A DNA stretch of 41,418 nt from CAYVBN01 sp964538565 (GTDB taxonomy: Bacteria > Pseudomonadota > Alphaproteobacteria > Rhizobiales > Xanthobacteraceae), in assembly GCA_964538565.1 (NCBI GenBank), contig CAZIGW010000204.1, positions 1 to 41,418 of the forward strand, in the 5' to 3' direction. The notes under the pieces were generated by a model. The model worked only from the letters and a program-made list of their open reading frames with translations. It was not told where the DNA came from and made no database searches. Of this stretch, positions 8,678 to 17,374 are shown in pieces. Made by a program: the position numbers and the translations under genes. Position 1 is the first letter of the stretch; each line of letters begins with the position of its first letter.

Positions 8678-8706
8678 TTGCCGCTGCGCCCGCGAGCCGA
8701 TATAGG
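8678..8706 (+). promoter_or_regulatory. Putative promoter of tRNA-Val
   Basis: TTGCCG (8678-8683), 17-nt spacer, TATAGG (8701-8706). The predicted start near 8713 lies 13 nt before the mature tRNA. Confidence 0.6.
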
Positions 8707-8725
8707 AGTGCGCGAATGGCGGTAT

Positions 8726-8800
<75 letters not shown>

Positions 8801-8879
8801 TCATCGCCATTTCCCTCGATGTGGCTCTCGGAAGCGGCCCGGCCGGATGCGCCGGGCGACGCATGATCGACGGAAGCCG

Positions 8880-9440
8880 ATGACGACAGGGATGCCCTTC
8901 ATTCTCGGAATCGGCGGCACCGTGCGGTCAGGCTCGTCGTCGGAGCGCGCCCTGGCGCTGGCGCTCGACCACGCGCGCCGGCAGGGTGCCGAGACCCTGC
9001 TGATCGCCGGGCGCGACCTGGTGCTTCCGCTCTACGAGCCCGATAGCGACAGCCGCTGCGAGGAGGCGCGCGCGCTGTGCGCGCACCTGCGCCGGGCGGA
9101 CGGGATCATCCTGTCGTCGCCTTGCTATCACGGGGCGATCTCCGGCCTGATCAAGAACGCGCTCGACTACGTGGAGGACATGCGCAACGACGCGCGACCG
9201 TATTTCGACGGGAGGGCGGTCGGCTGCATCGGCTGCGGCGCGGGCTCGCAGGGTCCGAGCATGGTGCTGGCGGAACTGCGCGCCATCGTGCATGCGCTGC
9301 GCGGCTGGCCGACGCCGCTCGGCGTCGCCATCAACTCGCTCCAGGTCAAGTTCGAGGACGGCGCCTGCTCCGACCAGGGCATCGCCCGGCAGCTCGAGAT
9401 CATGGCCCGCCAGGTCATTGCCTTCGTGTCGTCGCACTGA
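8880..9440 (+). CDS. NADPH-dependent FMN reductase family flavoprotein
   Basis: A 186-residue flavodoxin-fold protein of the NADPH-dependent FMN reductase family. The phosphate-binding loop near the N-terminus (GGTVRSGSSSERAL) and SSPCYHGAISGLIKNALDYVED, which corresponds to the SPEYNGSxPGxLKNAIDW family motif, identify it. It has the size of soluble quinone or chromate reductases and azoreductase-like enzymes. ATG at 8880 follows GGAAG; an in-frame ATG at 8892 is possible. It stands alone between tRNA-Val and rpmJ. The electron acceptor is unknown. Confidence 0.85.
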   Translation: MTTGMPFILGIGGTVRSGSSSERALALALDHARRQGAETLLIAGRDLVLPLYEPDSDSRCEEARALCAHLRRADGIILSSPCYHGAISGLIKNALDYVEDMRNDARPYFDGRAVGCIGCGAGSQGPSMVLAELRAIVHALRGWPTPLGVAINSLQVKFEDGACSDQGIARQLEIMARQVIAFVSSH

Positions 9441-9465
9441 GGCCCGCAGGCGTCCGTCGGGACGG

Positions 9466-9494
9466 TTGACGCGAGGGTCCGCGGTCCCTAAGTT
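9466..9494 (+). promoter_or_regulatory. Putative rpmJ promoter
   Basis: TTGACG (9466-9471), 17-nt spacer, TAAGTT (9489-9494). The predicted start near 9501 gives a leader of about 52 nt before rpmJ. Confidence 0.5.
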
Positions 9495-9552
9495 CCGCGC
9501 CAACTCCAAGCATCGCAGCCGGCGCCGGACGTCGGAGGACGAGGTCGAAGCC

Positions 9553-9678
9553 ATGAAAATCCGTAATTCGCTCAAGTCCCTGCGCGGCCGTCACCGCGAC
9601 AACCGGATCGTCCGCCGCAAGGGCCGGGTCTATGTCATCAACAAGACCCAGCGCCGTTTCAAGGCGCGCCAGGGCTGA
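9553..9678 (+). CDS. rpmJ: Ribosomal protein bL36, cysteine-free (YkgO-like) form
   Basis: A 41-residue, strongly basic large-subunit protein (MKIRNSLKSLRGRHRDNRIV then GRVYVINKTQRRFKARQG). It lacks the four zinc ligands of the C+ form; this zinc-independent type is the common one in alphaproteobacteria. The ATG lies downstream of a GGAGG/GAGG-rich stretch. It is monocistronic with its own promoter. Confidence 0.96.
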   Translation: MKIRNSLKSLRGRHRDNRIVRRKGRVYVINKTQRRFKARQG

Positions 9679-9766
9679 TCATAGCCTCGCCCGACACCGC
9701 CGGGCTCACGCGGCTTTGACCCTTGCGGCTTTGCCGCCGGGCAACGCTCGTCCTACATTGTGCGCC

Positions 9767-10417
9767 ATGGATGCGCGGCTGAAGCGTCTGGGATTCCGTG
9801 CGCTGGTGGTGGGCGCCCTCGCCCTCGCGGGGTTCGCGCAGGCGCCGGGATCAGCGCAGGCGCAATCCCGCAACCCGATGCAGAAGGACTGGGTCGGGCC
9901 GCCCGCGAAGCTGCCGCGCGTGCAGCACGGCGACCGCACGCACAATCTCTCGTTTCTGTTCGGCGCCCTGAAGGCTGCCCCGGACGCGACCAGCGCCAAG
10001 GCGGTCGAGGATCGCATCTGGGCGTTCTGGCTTGCCTCCGACAGCGACACCACGACCCTGTTGATGTCTCGGGTCAAGACGGCGACCGACTCCGACGATG
10101 TCGATCTTGCGATCAAGCTGCTCGACGTGGTGGTGCAGATCGATCCGGACTACACCGAAGCCTGGAACCGGCGCGCGACGCTGTTCTACATGAAGAAGGA
10201 ATACGGCCGCGCGCTCGCCGACATCGGCGAGGTCCTCAAGCGCGAGCCGAGGCACTTCGGCGCGCTCGCCGGGCTCGGCCTGATCATGCAGGACCTCGGC
10301 GACGACAAGAACGCGCTCGTCGCCTACCGTCGCGCGCTCGCCGTCGATCCCTATCTGAGCGGCATTGCCGACAAGGTGAAGTCCCTCGCCGAGAAGGTCG
10401 AAGGCCGCGATATCTGA
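9767..10417 (+). CDS. Secreted tetratricopeptide-repeat protein
   Basis: A 216-residue protein with an N-terminal signal peptide (hydrophobic core ALVVGALALAGFAQA, likely cleaved around AQAQS). Residues about 120-210 carry two to three TPR units (AIKLLDVVVQIDPDYTEAWNRRATLFYMKKEYGRAL split over two helices, then IGEVLKREPRHFGALAGLGL, then AYRRALAVDPYLSG). It is probably a periplasmic adaptor. ATG at 9767. The gene is convergent with pyk. Its partner cannot be inferred. Confidence 0.85.
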   Translation: MDARLKRLGFRALVVGALALAGFAQAPGSAQAQSRNPMQKDWVGPPAKLPRVQHGDRTHNLSFLFGALKAAPDATSAKAVEDRIWAFWLASDSDTTTLLMSRVKTATDSDDVDLAIKLLDVVVQIDPDYTEAWNRRATLFYMKKEYGRALADIGEVLKREPRHFGALAGLGLIMQDLGDDKNALVAYRRALAVDPYLSGIADKVKSLAEKVEGRDI

Positions 10418-10484
10418 ACGGCGCGGATTCTTCCGCCGGACGGATCCTCCCGATCGATCGAGCGGACCGCCGCGCGGCGCGCGC

Positions 10485-11921
10485 TCAGTCCTGCTCGACC
10501 GCCTCGGAGCCGACGAACGCGATGCGCACCATGTTGGTGGCGCCCGGCGTGCCGAGCGGCACGCCGGCGACGATGATGATGCGTTGACCCGCGCGGGCGA
10601 ACCCGTCCCTGAAGGCGAGGCGGCAGGCGCGATCGACCATGTCGTCCTGGTCGCGCGCGTCCTCCGCGACGATGCAGTGGACGCCCCACACGAGCGCCAG
10701 CTTGCGGCCGGTGGACAGATTGGGCGAGATCGCGACGATCAGCGGGCGCGGCCGTTCGCGCGCGACCCGCAGCGCCGTCATCCCCGAAGACGTCCAGCAG
10801 ACGATTGCCGAGAGATCGAGCGTCTCCGCGATCTGACGCGAGGCGGCCGCGATCGCGTCGGCGCCGGTCGCCTCCGGCTCGGTGCGCTGGGCATGGAGGA
10901 TCGTGCGGTAGCCCGGGTCGCGCTCCACCTCTTCGGCGATGCGATCCATGGTGCCGACCGCCTCCACCGGATACTGGCCGGAGGCCGATTCGGCCGACAG
11001 CATCACAGCGTCGGCGCCTTCGTAGATCGCGGTCGCCACGTCGGAGACTTCGGCACGGGTCGGCACCGGGCTCGTGATCATCGATTCCAGCATCTGCGTC
11101 GCGACCACCACGGGCTTGCCCGCCTGGCGCGCCGCGTTGGTGATCTGCTTCTGCAGCGCCGGCACTTTCTCGACCGGCAGTTCGACGCCGAGATCGCCGC
11201 GCGCCACCATCAGGGCATCGGTGACGTCGAGGATTTCGTCGAGGCGCTGGATCGCCTGCGGCTTCTCGATCTTGGCCATGACGGCGGCGCGCCCGCGGGT
11301 GATCTTCTTGGCCTCGGCGATGTCGTCGGGTCGCTGGATGAAGGAGAGCGCAACCCAGTCGATGCCGGCGTCGAGAGCGGCTTCGAGATCGGTGCGGTCC
11401 TTCTCGGTCATCGCCGAAAACGGAATGGTCGTGTCGGGCAGACTCACGCCCTTGCGGGCCGAGAGCTTTCCGCCGACCGCGACCTCGGTCACCGCCCGGC
11501 CGGGCGATGTTTCGACCGCAACCAGCTTGACCTTCCCGTCGTCGAGCAGCAGCCGGTCGCCGGTCTTCACCGAGGCGAGGATTTCCGGATGAGGCAGATA
11601 GACGCGATCGGACGTTCCGGGCGTTTGATCCGAATCGAGCGCAAAGCGCGCGCCCTTGTCGAGCGTCACCGTGTCGCTGTCGAACGTGCCGATGCGCAGC
11701 TTGGGCCCCTGCAGGTCGACCAGCACGCCGATCGGCCGGTCGCGCTCCTTCTCGACGGAACGGATCATGCGCACCAGATCGCGCATGCGATCGGGCGGCG
11801 TGTGGCTCATGTTGATGCGAAAGACGTCGGCGCCGGCTTCGAACAGACGCTCGATCGTTGCGCGCTCCGAAGAGGCCGGTCCGAGGGTGGCGACGATCTT
11901 GGTACGGCGCTGACGCCTCAT
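10485..11921 (-). CDS. pyk: Pyruvate kinase
   Basis: A 478-residue glycolytic enzyme making pyruvate and ATP from phosphoenolpyruvate and ADP. Motifs in order: TKIVATLGPAS, FRINMSH, MAKIEK with the active-site lysine, MVARGDLGVELP, ATQMLESMI and DAVMLSAESASG. The C-terminal allosteric domain ends MVRIAFVGSEAVEQD. The ATG at 11921 overlaps the stop of the DUF1036 gene by four bases (ATGA), so the two are translationally coupled; the longer open frame to 12038 has no family similarity. Confidence 0.97.
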   Translation of the reverse strand: MRRQRRTKIVATLGPASSERATIERLFEAGADVFRINMSHTPPDRMRDLVRMIRSVEKERDRPIGVLVDLQGPKLRIGTFDSDTVTLDKGARFALDSDQTPGTSDRVYLPHPEILASVKTGDRLLLDDGKVKLVAVETSPGRAVTEVAVGGKLSARKGVSLPDTTIPFSAMTEKDRTDLEAALDAGIDWVALSFIQRPDDIAEAKKITRGRAAVMAKIEKPQAIQRLDEILDVTDALMVARGDLGVELPVEKVPALQKQITNAARQAGKPVVVATQMLESMITSPVPTRAEVSDVATAIYEGADAVMLSAESASGQYPVEAVGTMDRIAEEVERDPGYRTILHAQRTEPEATGADAIAAASRQIAETLDLSAIVCWTSSGMTALRVARERPRPLIVAISPNLSTGRKLALVWGVHCIVAEDARDQDDMVDRACRLAFRDGFARAGQRIIIVAGVPLGTPGATNMVRIAFVGSEAVEQD

Positions 11922-12478
11922 TTCGGCCGCCCCGCGGAGAAGGGCAGCGGCAGCGAGGAGCCCGATCGCGCCGTGGGCGGCGCCGTCATCGCAGGCGTGT
12001 TGGGCTCCGGATTCGAATCGGTGAGCTGCACCGTCCACGATTGCTGCTCGCCGGTGTCGACTTCGAAGAAGCCCGTGCGATCAAATCCGCGCGCCAGGCA
12101 ATTGTCGGTGCCGCGGATGGTGAATTCCTTGTCGCGCGTGCACATGTAGGCCTGCCCCGACCATTCGCCGCCGCGGTCGTAGTCGACCGCATAGATATAG
12201 TAATAACGCGCGACCAGAGCGCCGCGCAGCAGGGTCTCACAACTGCGCGATGAAATGTTCCACCAGCCTTCGGTGGTCCAGCCGTCCTTGTCCTTGTAGC
12301 CGACGGCGACCCCGACACGGCTGACGGTGTTGTTGCACAGGCGAAAGTCGGCCTTCGCCGAACCCGTCACGGCCACCAGCGCGGCAGCCGCGAGGGCGCA
12401 GCGCAGGCCGGCGGGGGAAACGGCTGTTGGCCCGGCCCATGCGCGCGGCGACTTTCTGGTCAACGTGTGGTGGCCCAT
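11918..12478 (-). CDS. DUF1036 secreted protein
   Basis: A 186-residue alphaproteobacterial DUF1036 protein. An N-terminal signal peptide (basic start, core LRCALAAAALVAVTGSAKA) leads into the domain FRLCNNTVSRVGVAVGY, GWTTEGWWNISSRSCETLL, YYYIYAVDYDRGGEWSGQAYMC and CLARGFDRTGFFEVDTG, with four or five cysteines likely forming disulfides in the periplasm. The tail is Pro/Ser-rich. The ATG at 12478 was preferred to 12547, which would overlap the kinase gene. It lies between glycerate kinase and pyk in one transcript. Its function is unknown. Confidence 0.8.
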   Translation of the reverse strand: MGHHTLTRKSPRAWAGPTAVSPAGLRCALAAAALVAVTGSAKADFRLCNNTVSRVGVAVGYKDKDGWTTEGWWNISSRSCETLLRGALVARYYYIYAVDYDRGGEWSGQAYMCTRDKEFTIRGTDNCLARGFDRTGFFEVDTGEQQSWTVQLTDSNPEPNTPAMTAPPTARSGSSLPLPFSAGRPK

Positions 12479-12506
12479 CTCCAGAGCGCGAGATTTCTGT
12501 GATGCG

Positions 12507-13796
12507 TCAAGGTCTGTCAACGAGGATCGCACGGAAATCGTTGACATTCGTGTAGGTGGGACCCGGCCTCAGCAGATCGCCGAGGCGGGAGAAAAACCCC
12601 GTGGAATCGTTGTTGGCGAGAAAGGCGGCGGGATCGAGGCCAAGCCGGCGGGCGCGTGCCGCCGTGGTTCCGTCCGCGAAGGCGCCGGCCGGGTCGTCGG
12701 GCCGGCCGCCGCCGCCGTCGGTTCCGTCGGTGTCGGCAGCAAGGACGGCAAGGCCGGCCGTTCCCTCGAGCGCCAGGGCGGCCGCCAGCGCATATTCCTG
12801 GTTCGGTCCGCCGCGTCCGCTGCCGCGCAGCGTCACGGTCAATTCGCCGCCCGAGAGCAGTGCGGCGCGGCGGCCCTCGCGTTGCACCGCCCGCGCCATG
12901 CGCACGTGCTCGTCCGCCACCGCGCGCGCCTCGCCCTCGAGGCGGTCGCCAAGCACGATGCAGGCGTAGCCGGCCGCTTCGGCCGCGCGCCGCGCCGCCG
13001 CCAGTGCGTCGGCGGGGCGGGCGACGAGGCGGAATTCGCTGCGTGCGAGGGCCGGGTCGCCGGGCGTGGGCGCTTCGTTCGCCGGGTCGGAGAGCGCGCG
13101 CGCCACCGAATCGGGCAGGGCGAGCCGATGCCGCTCGACGATCCCGCGCGCCTGCGCGAGCGTGGACGGATCGGGCACGGTCGGCCCCGAACCGATGATC
13201 GCCGGGTCGTCGCCCGGCACATCGGAAATGGCGAGGGTGAGCACGCGCGCCGGAGCCGCGCGCCGCGCCAGTCGCCCGCCCTTGATGCGCGAGAGATGCT
13301 TGCGCACCGTGTTGATCTCGTCGATCGAGGCGCCGGAGCGCAGAAGCGCGCGAGTCACGGCTTGCTTGTCGGCCAGCGTCAGGCCGTCCGCGGGCGCGAT
13401 CCAGTTGGCGGAGGCCCCGCCCGAGACCAGCACGAGCACGAGGTCGTCGGCGCCCGCCCGATCGGCGAGCGCGAGCGCCTTCGCGGCGGCCGTGACGCTC
13501 GCCTCGTCCGGCACCGGATGGCCGGCCTCGATCAGTTCGATCCGCCGCGCCGGCCGGCCGTAGCCGTGGCGCGTGACCGAAAGCCCGGCGATCCGCGCCG
13601 GCGGCAGCGCGAGATGGTCGAGGTAGTGCCGTTCGGCCGTCTCCGTCATCGAACCCGCTGCCTTGCCGGCGGCGAGCAGGATGAGGCTCCCGCGCGCCTC
13701 TAAATCGGGCAGGTGGGCCGGCAGGCAGGTGCGCGGATGCGCGGCCGCCACCGCCGTCTCGAACAATTGCACCAGGAGATCGCGCTGCTCGGTCAT
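12507..13796 (-). CDS. Glycerate 2-kinase, type II (GckA/TtuD, MOFRL family)
   Basis: A 429-residue kinase that phosphorylates D-glycerate to 2-phosphoglycerate. The N-terminal DUF4147 domain (ILLAAGKAAGSM, VLVLVSGGASANW, NTVRKHLSRIKGGRLA) is followed by LTLAISDVPGDDPAIIGSGPT and the C-terminal MOFRL domain (GGELTVTLRGSGRGGPNQEYAL, AADTDGTDGGG, NNDSTGFF). The family was once named hydroxypyruvate reductase TtuD, but the lack of a Rossmann fold and the MOFRL domain indicate a kinase. ATG at 13796. The 28-nt gap to DUF1036 and the overlap on to pyk suggest a glycerate-to-pyruvate operon. Confidence 0.9.
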   Translation of the reverse strand: MTEQRDLLVQLFETAVAAAHPRTCLPAHLPDLEARGSLILLAAGKAAGSMTETAERHYLDHLALPPARIAGLSVTRHGYGRPARRIELIEAGHPVPDEASVTAAAKALALADRAGADDLVLVLVSGGASANWIAPADGLTLADKQAVTRALLRSGASIDEINTVRKHLSRIKGGRLARRAAPARVLTLAISDVPGDDPAIIGSGPTVPDPSTLAQARGIVERHRLALPDSVARALSDPANEAPTPGDPALARSEFRLVARPADALAAARRAAEAAGYACIVLGDRLEGEARAVADEHVRMARAVQREGRRAALLSGGELTVTLRGSGRGGPNQEYALAAALALEGTAGLAVLAADTDGTDGGGGRPDDPAGAFADGTTAARARRLGLDPAAFLANNDSTGFFSRLGDLLRPGPTYTNVNDFRAILVDRP

Positions 13797-14036
13797 GGTG
13801 ATTTCGGCTGGAATTCCCGTTCGGCCCGCTATCCAAGATGACGGTCCCGGCTATAATGCGCAAAACAAGAATTCATCGGGGAGGGACACGCATTCGCACG
13901 GCCGTGCCGCCGTCGAGCGAATTTCCGCTTCGGACCATCTGATCGCGCGCCCGCGCCGCACATGGCGGCCGGTCCGCGCCAACAAGAATGCCGGAAAAAT
14001 CCGGCGTCGAGAAACCGTTTGCCCACGGAGGAACGC

Positions 14037-14495
14037 ATGACGACGGTCGCGTTGACGATCAACGGCAAAGCGGTCGGCGTAGAGGCCGAGCTCGATACGC
14101 CGCTGCTTTGGGTGGTGCGAGAGCATCTCAAGCTGACAGGCACCAAGTACGGATGCGGAGCGGGCCTGTGCGGCGCCTGCACGGTGCATGTCGACGGCAA
14201 GGCCGTGCGCTCCTGCCAGCTCTCCGTCTCGCAAGTCTCGGGCAGGAGCGTCACCACGATCGAGGGCCTGTCGCCGGACAACAGCCACCCGCTGCAGAAG
14301 GCCTGGATCGCCGAGCAGGTTCCGCAATGCGGCTACTGCCAGTCGGGCCAGATCATGCAGGCGGCCGCGCTGCTGGCGAAGTCGAAGCATCCCACGCGCG
14401 AGGAGATCGTCGCGCACATGGACGGCAACATCTGTCGCTGCGGAACCTATCCGCGCATCGTGCGCGCCATCGAGCGCGCCGCCCGGGAGGCCTGA
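14037..14495 (+). CDS. iorA: Isoquinoline 1-oxidoreductase-type alpha subunit ([2Fe-2S] protein)
   Basis: A 152-residue small subunit of a molybdenum hydroxylase that passes electrons through two [2Fe-2S] clusters. The plant-type cluster uses Cys40, 45, 48 and 60 (GCGAGLCGACTVH); the second uses Cys98, 101, 133 and 135 (QCGYCQSGQ, NICRCGTY). ATG at 14037 follows GGAGG by five bases. A perfect 6-bp hairpin (13990-14005) lies in the leader and has no known role. It forms an operon with iorB, three bases downstream. The family oxidises N-heterocycles or aldehydes; the substrate here is unknown. Confidence 0.92.
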   Translation: MTTVALTINGKAVGVEAELDTPLLWVVREHLKLTGTKYGCGAGLCGACTVHVDGKAVRSCQLSVSQVSGRSVTTIEGLSPDNSHPLQKAWIAEQVPQCGYCQSGQIMQAAALLAKSKHPTREEIVAHMDGNICRCGTYPRIVRAIERAAREA

Positions 14496-14498
14496 GCC

Positions 14499-16706
14499 AT
14501 GACGATGCATCAGAAGATGGAAGACTTGTCGGTGTCGCGCCGCGAATTCGTGGCCGCCTCCGCCGGGCTCACGTTCGCGTTCGCACTTCCCGGGTTCATG
14601 ACGGCGCTGCCGGAGAGCGTCGCGGCGGCAACCGACGCCGCGCAGAAGACGATCGGCGGCTGGGTGACCATCGGCACCGACGGCACGATCACCATCGCGG
14701 CCCCGGCGGCCGAGATGGGGCAGGGCGTGTTCACGGGCGTGCCGATGATCGTCGCCGAAGAACTCGACGCCGACTGGTCGAAGGTGAAGCCCGTGTTCCC
14801 CGAGCCGAATGCCGCGCTGTACGGCAATCCGAAGCTCGGCAACATCATGTACACGGTGGCCAGCAAGTCGACCGCCGGCTACTGGGACAAGGCGCGCATG
14901 GCCGGAGCGCAGGCGCGCCGCGTGCTGATGCAGGCAGCGGCCGACAAATGGAGCGTTCCGCTCTCGGAACTCACCACCGAGTCGAGCACGGTCGTCCACG
15001 CGAAGAGCGGGCGACGCATGAGCTATGGCGAGATCGCCGGCTTCGCGCAGGTGCCGGCCGAGTTGCCGAAGCTCACCGAGGCGGATCTGAAGAAGCCTGC
15101 CGACTACCGGATCATCGGCACCAACAAGGAGCGGCTCGATGTGCCGCTCAAGGTCAACGGCAGCGCGCCCTACGGCATGGACGCGCAGGTGCCCGGGATG
15201 GTGTACGCGACGCTGCTGCGCTCGCCGGCCGAAGGCGCCGCGCCGAAAACGATCGACGACGCCGCGACGCTGCGCGTTCCGGGCGTCGTCAAGACGGTCA
15301 AGCTCAAGGACGCGCTCGCGATCGTCGGCAGGACGGTCGAATCCGTGTTCAAGGGCCGCGAGGCCCTGAAGGTGGAATGGACCGGGGGCGCCGTCGGCTA
15401 CGACAGCGACAAGGTGATCGAGGACTATGCGACGCGGGCAAGCAACGTCAGCGAAAAGGGCCTGTTCTATCACCGCGTCGGCGATGCCGACGCCGCTTTG
15501 GCGAAAGCCGCCAGGGTGGTCACCGGCGCCTACCGGGCCGATTTCGTCTATCACGCCCAGATGGAGCCGATGAACATCACGGCGGCCGTCGACGAGGCGG
15601 GGGACGGCGCCGAGATCTGGATGGGCGCGCAGGGGCCGTCGGTCATCATCGCCACGGCCGCCGCGGTGCTGAAGACGAAGCCGGAGAAGATCCGCTTCCA
15701 CCAGCAGTTCCTCGGGGGCGGCTTCGGCCGGCGCGCGACGGCCGAAATGGTGCCGTATGTGCTGGCGATCGCCCGGGACGTCAAGCAGCCGGTGAAGCTG
15801 ATCTTCACCCGCGAGCAGGACGTCAAGGCGGCGAAGATGCGACCGATGACGGCGCACTACCTGCGCGCCGGCTTCGACGACAAGGGCAACCTGGTCGGCT
15901 GGAGCCATCGCCTCGCCGGTGAGGCCGTCACCGGCTACACGGCGCCGGCGCGGCTGGAAGCCGCCAAGGGCGTCGATCCGCTCACGCTGGAAGGCACCGA
16001 TCACCCCTACGAGGTCGGAAACAAGTCGATCGAGTATCTGCGCGAGAACGGCGGGATCGCGCTCGCCGCCTGGCGCGGCATCGGCGCCGGCTACAACAAG
16101 TTCGTGGTCGAGTCCTTCATCGACGAGCTCGCGGCGGATCAGAAAATGGATCCGGTCGCGTTCCGGCTCAAGCTCTTGCAGAAGGACGCGCGCGCGCGCA
16201 AGGTGATCGAGACCGCGGCCGAGATGGCGAACTGGGGACGCAAGCCCGACGCCGGGCGGGCGTTCGGATTCGCCTTCGCGTATGTGGCCGACACGCCGGC
16301 GGCCGGCGTGATCGAGATCTCGCTCGATCGCGGGACCGGAAAGATCCGCGCGCACCGCTTCTGGTCGGCGGTCGATCCGGGCATCGTCGTCAATCCGAAC
16401 GTCGTGCTGGCGCAGACGGAAAGCAACGTCATCTATGGTCTGAGCCAGATGCTGAAGGAGCGGATGACGCTCGCCAACGGCGAGGTCCAGCAGTCGAACT
16501 TCTCCGACTACGAGGTGATGCGGATGTCGGAAATCCCCGAGATCGAGACCCGCATCGTCAGGAGCGAGCATCGGCCGACCGGCATCGGTGAGATCGCGCT
16601 GCCGCTGATCGGCGGCGCCGTCTCCAACGCGGTGTTCGCCATGACCGGCAAGCGACTGCGGCACATGCCGTTCACGCCCGAGCGCGTGAAATCGGCGCTT
16701 GGCTGA
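14499..16706 (+). CDS. iorB: Molybdopterin-binding large subunit, IorB / aldehyde dehydrogenase type
   Basis: A 735-residue molybdopterin subunit of the IorB branch of the xanthine dehydrogenase family. A twin-arginine-like start SRREFVAAS followed by a hydrophobic stretch suggests Tat export as a folded complex with IorA. Cofactor and substrate motifs include AAEMGQGVFTGVPM, QQFLGGGFGRR, AAWRGIGAGYNKF and GIGEIALPLIGGAVSNAVF, whose Glu is the expected catalytic base. ATG at 14499 after GGGAGG. No flavin subunit or c-type cytochrome gene accompanies the pair, so electrons must leave through an off-window acceptor. A strong terminator follows. Confidence 0.92.
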   Translation: MTMHQKMEDLSVSRREFVAASAGLTFAFALPGFMTALPESVAAATDAAQKTIGGWVTIGTDGTITIAAPAAEMGQGVFTGVPMIVAEELDADWSKVKPVFPEPNAALYGNPKLGNIMYTVASKSTAGYWDKARMAGAQARRVLMQAAADKWSVPLSELTTESSTVVHAKSGRRMSYGEIAGFAQVPAELPKLTEADLKKPADYRIIGTNKERLDVPLKVNGSAPYGMDAQVPGMVYATLLRSPAEGAAPKTIDDAATLRVPGVVKTVKLKDALAIVGRTVESVFKGREALKVEWTGGAVGYDSDKVIEDYATRASNVSEKGLFYHRVGDADAALAKAARVVTGAYRADFVYHAQMEPMNITAAVDEAGDGAEIWMGAQGPSVIIATAAAVLKTKPEKIRFHQQFLGGGFGRRATAEMVPYVLAIARDVKQPVKLIFTREQDVKAAKMRPMTAHYLRAGFDDKGNLVGWSHRLAGEAVTGYTAPARLEAAKGVDPLTLEGTDHPYEVGNKSIEYLRENGGIALAAWRGIGAGYNKFVVESFIDELAADQKMDPVAFRLKLLQKDARARKVIETAAEMANWGRKPDAGRAFGFAFAYVADTPAAGVIEISLDRGTGKIRAHRFWSAVDPGIVVNPNVVLAQTESNVIYGLSQMLKERMTLANGEVQQSNFSDYEVMRMSEIPEIETRIVRSEHRPTGIGEIALPLIGGAVSNAVFAMTGKRLRHMPFTPERVKSALG

Positions 16707-16722
16707 TCGCAGGCCTCTCCGG

Positions 16723-16758
16723 CCCGCCGCGGTTCGTCCGGACCGCGGCGGGTTTTTT
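16723..16758 (+). terminator. Rho-independent terminator of iorAB
   Basis: Perfect 11-bp stem CCCGCCGCGGT (16723-16733) / ACCGCGGCGGG (16742-16752), 8-nt loop, then six T residues (16753-16758). Confidence 0.9.
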
Positions 16759-16866
16759 GTGCCTTTTGTGGCCTGCGGATGAAGGGCGGCGGGTCGGCCC
16801 CGGCCGGCGCGCGGCTGGAAAGACCCGGCGCGCGCCACTATGTTTCGGGGGAACCGGAGGACTTCC

Positions 16867-17169
16867 ATGGCGCTCGACGACCGAACCCGTACCGAACTCG
16901 AAGCCGCGGTGCTGCGGCGGCTCATCGACCACCTGCGCCGTCGCACCGACGTGCAGAACATCGACCTGATGAATCTCGCCGGGTTCTGCCGCAACTGCCT
17001 CGCCAACTGGATGAAGGAGGCCGCGGACCGGCAGGGCGTCGCGATGACCAAGGAGGAGAGCCGCGAGGCGATCTACGGCATGCCGTACGAGGAGTGGAAG
17101 GCCAAGTATCAGCGCGAGGCGACGAAGGAGCAGCAGGCGGCGTTCGAAAAGACGATGCATCGCCACTGA
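16867..17169 (+). CDS. DUF1244 family protein
   Basis: A 100-residue protein of the conserved proteobacterial family DUF1244. The signature is NLAGFCRNCLANWM around residues 36-49 with two cysteines, followed by helical segments ending EEWKAKYQREATKEQQAAF. ATG at 16867 follows CCGGAGG. It is soluble, with no signal peptide. Its biochemical role is not known to me; the fixed cysteine pair suggests metal or nucleic-acid contact, which is inference only. Confidence 0.88.
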   Translation: MALDDRTRTELEAAVLRRLIDHLRRRTDVQNIDLMNLAGFCRNCLANWMKEAADRQGVAMTKEESREAIYGMPYEEWKAKYQREATKEQQAAFEKTMHRH

Positions 17170-17374
17170 CGCCGCGTCTGCGCGCCACTGTGGATGACGT
17201 GATTGTCGTCTTGACCTGGGCGCCGCGAATTCCGAAAGCTGCGGAAACTGATCGGCCGCGCCCGGACGTCCGGAGCGCGGCCTCGTCGTCGAACGGCCGG
17301 CCTCACGGGTTGCGCTTCCGCTGCGGACCGCGTTCCGCCGGCCCGGTTTCGACCTCTAGCGCGAGGAATGTCCC

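Noticed and set aside
10584..12149. A 521-codon open frame opposite pyk
   Set aside because: Shadow of the pyruvate kinase frame; no recognisable protein.
13990..14005. GCCGGA-AAAA-TCCGGC hairpin before iorA as a terminator or riboswitch
   Set aside because: Stem of only six pairs with no U-run and no known aptamer; kept only as a remark under iorA.
13851..17051. A 1066-codon open frame antisense to iorA and iorB
   Set aside because: It mirrors the codon structure of the two real genes, has no ribosome binding site and reads as Arg/His/Gly-rich shadow sequence.
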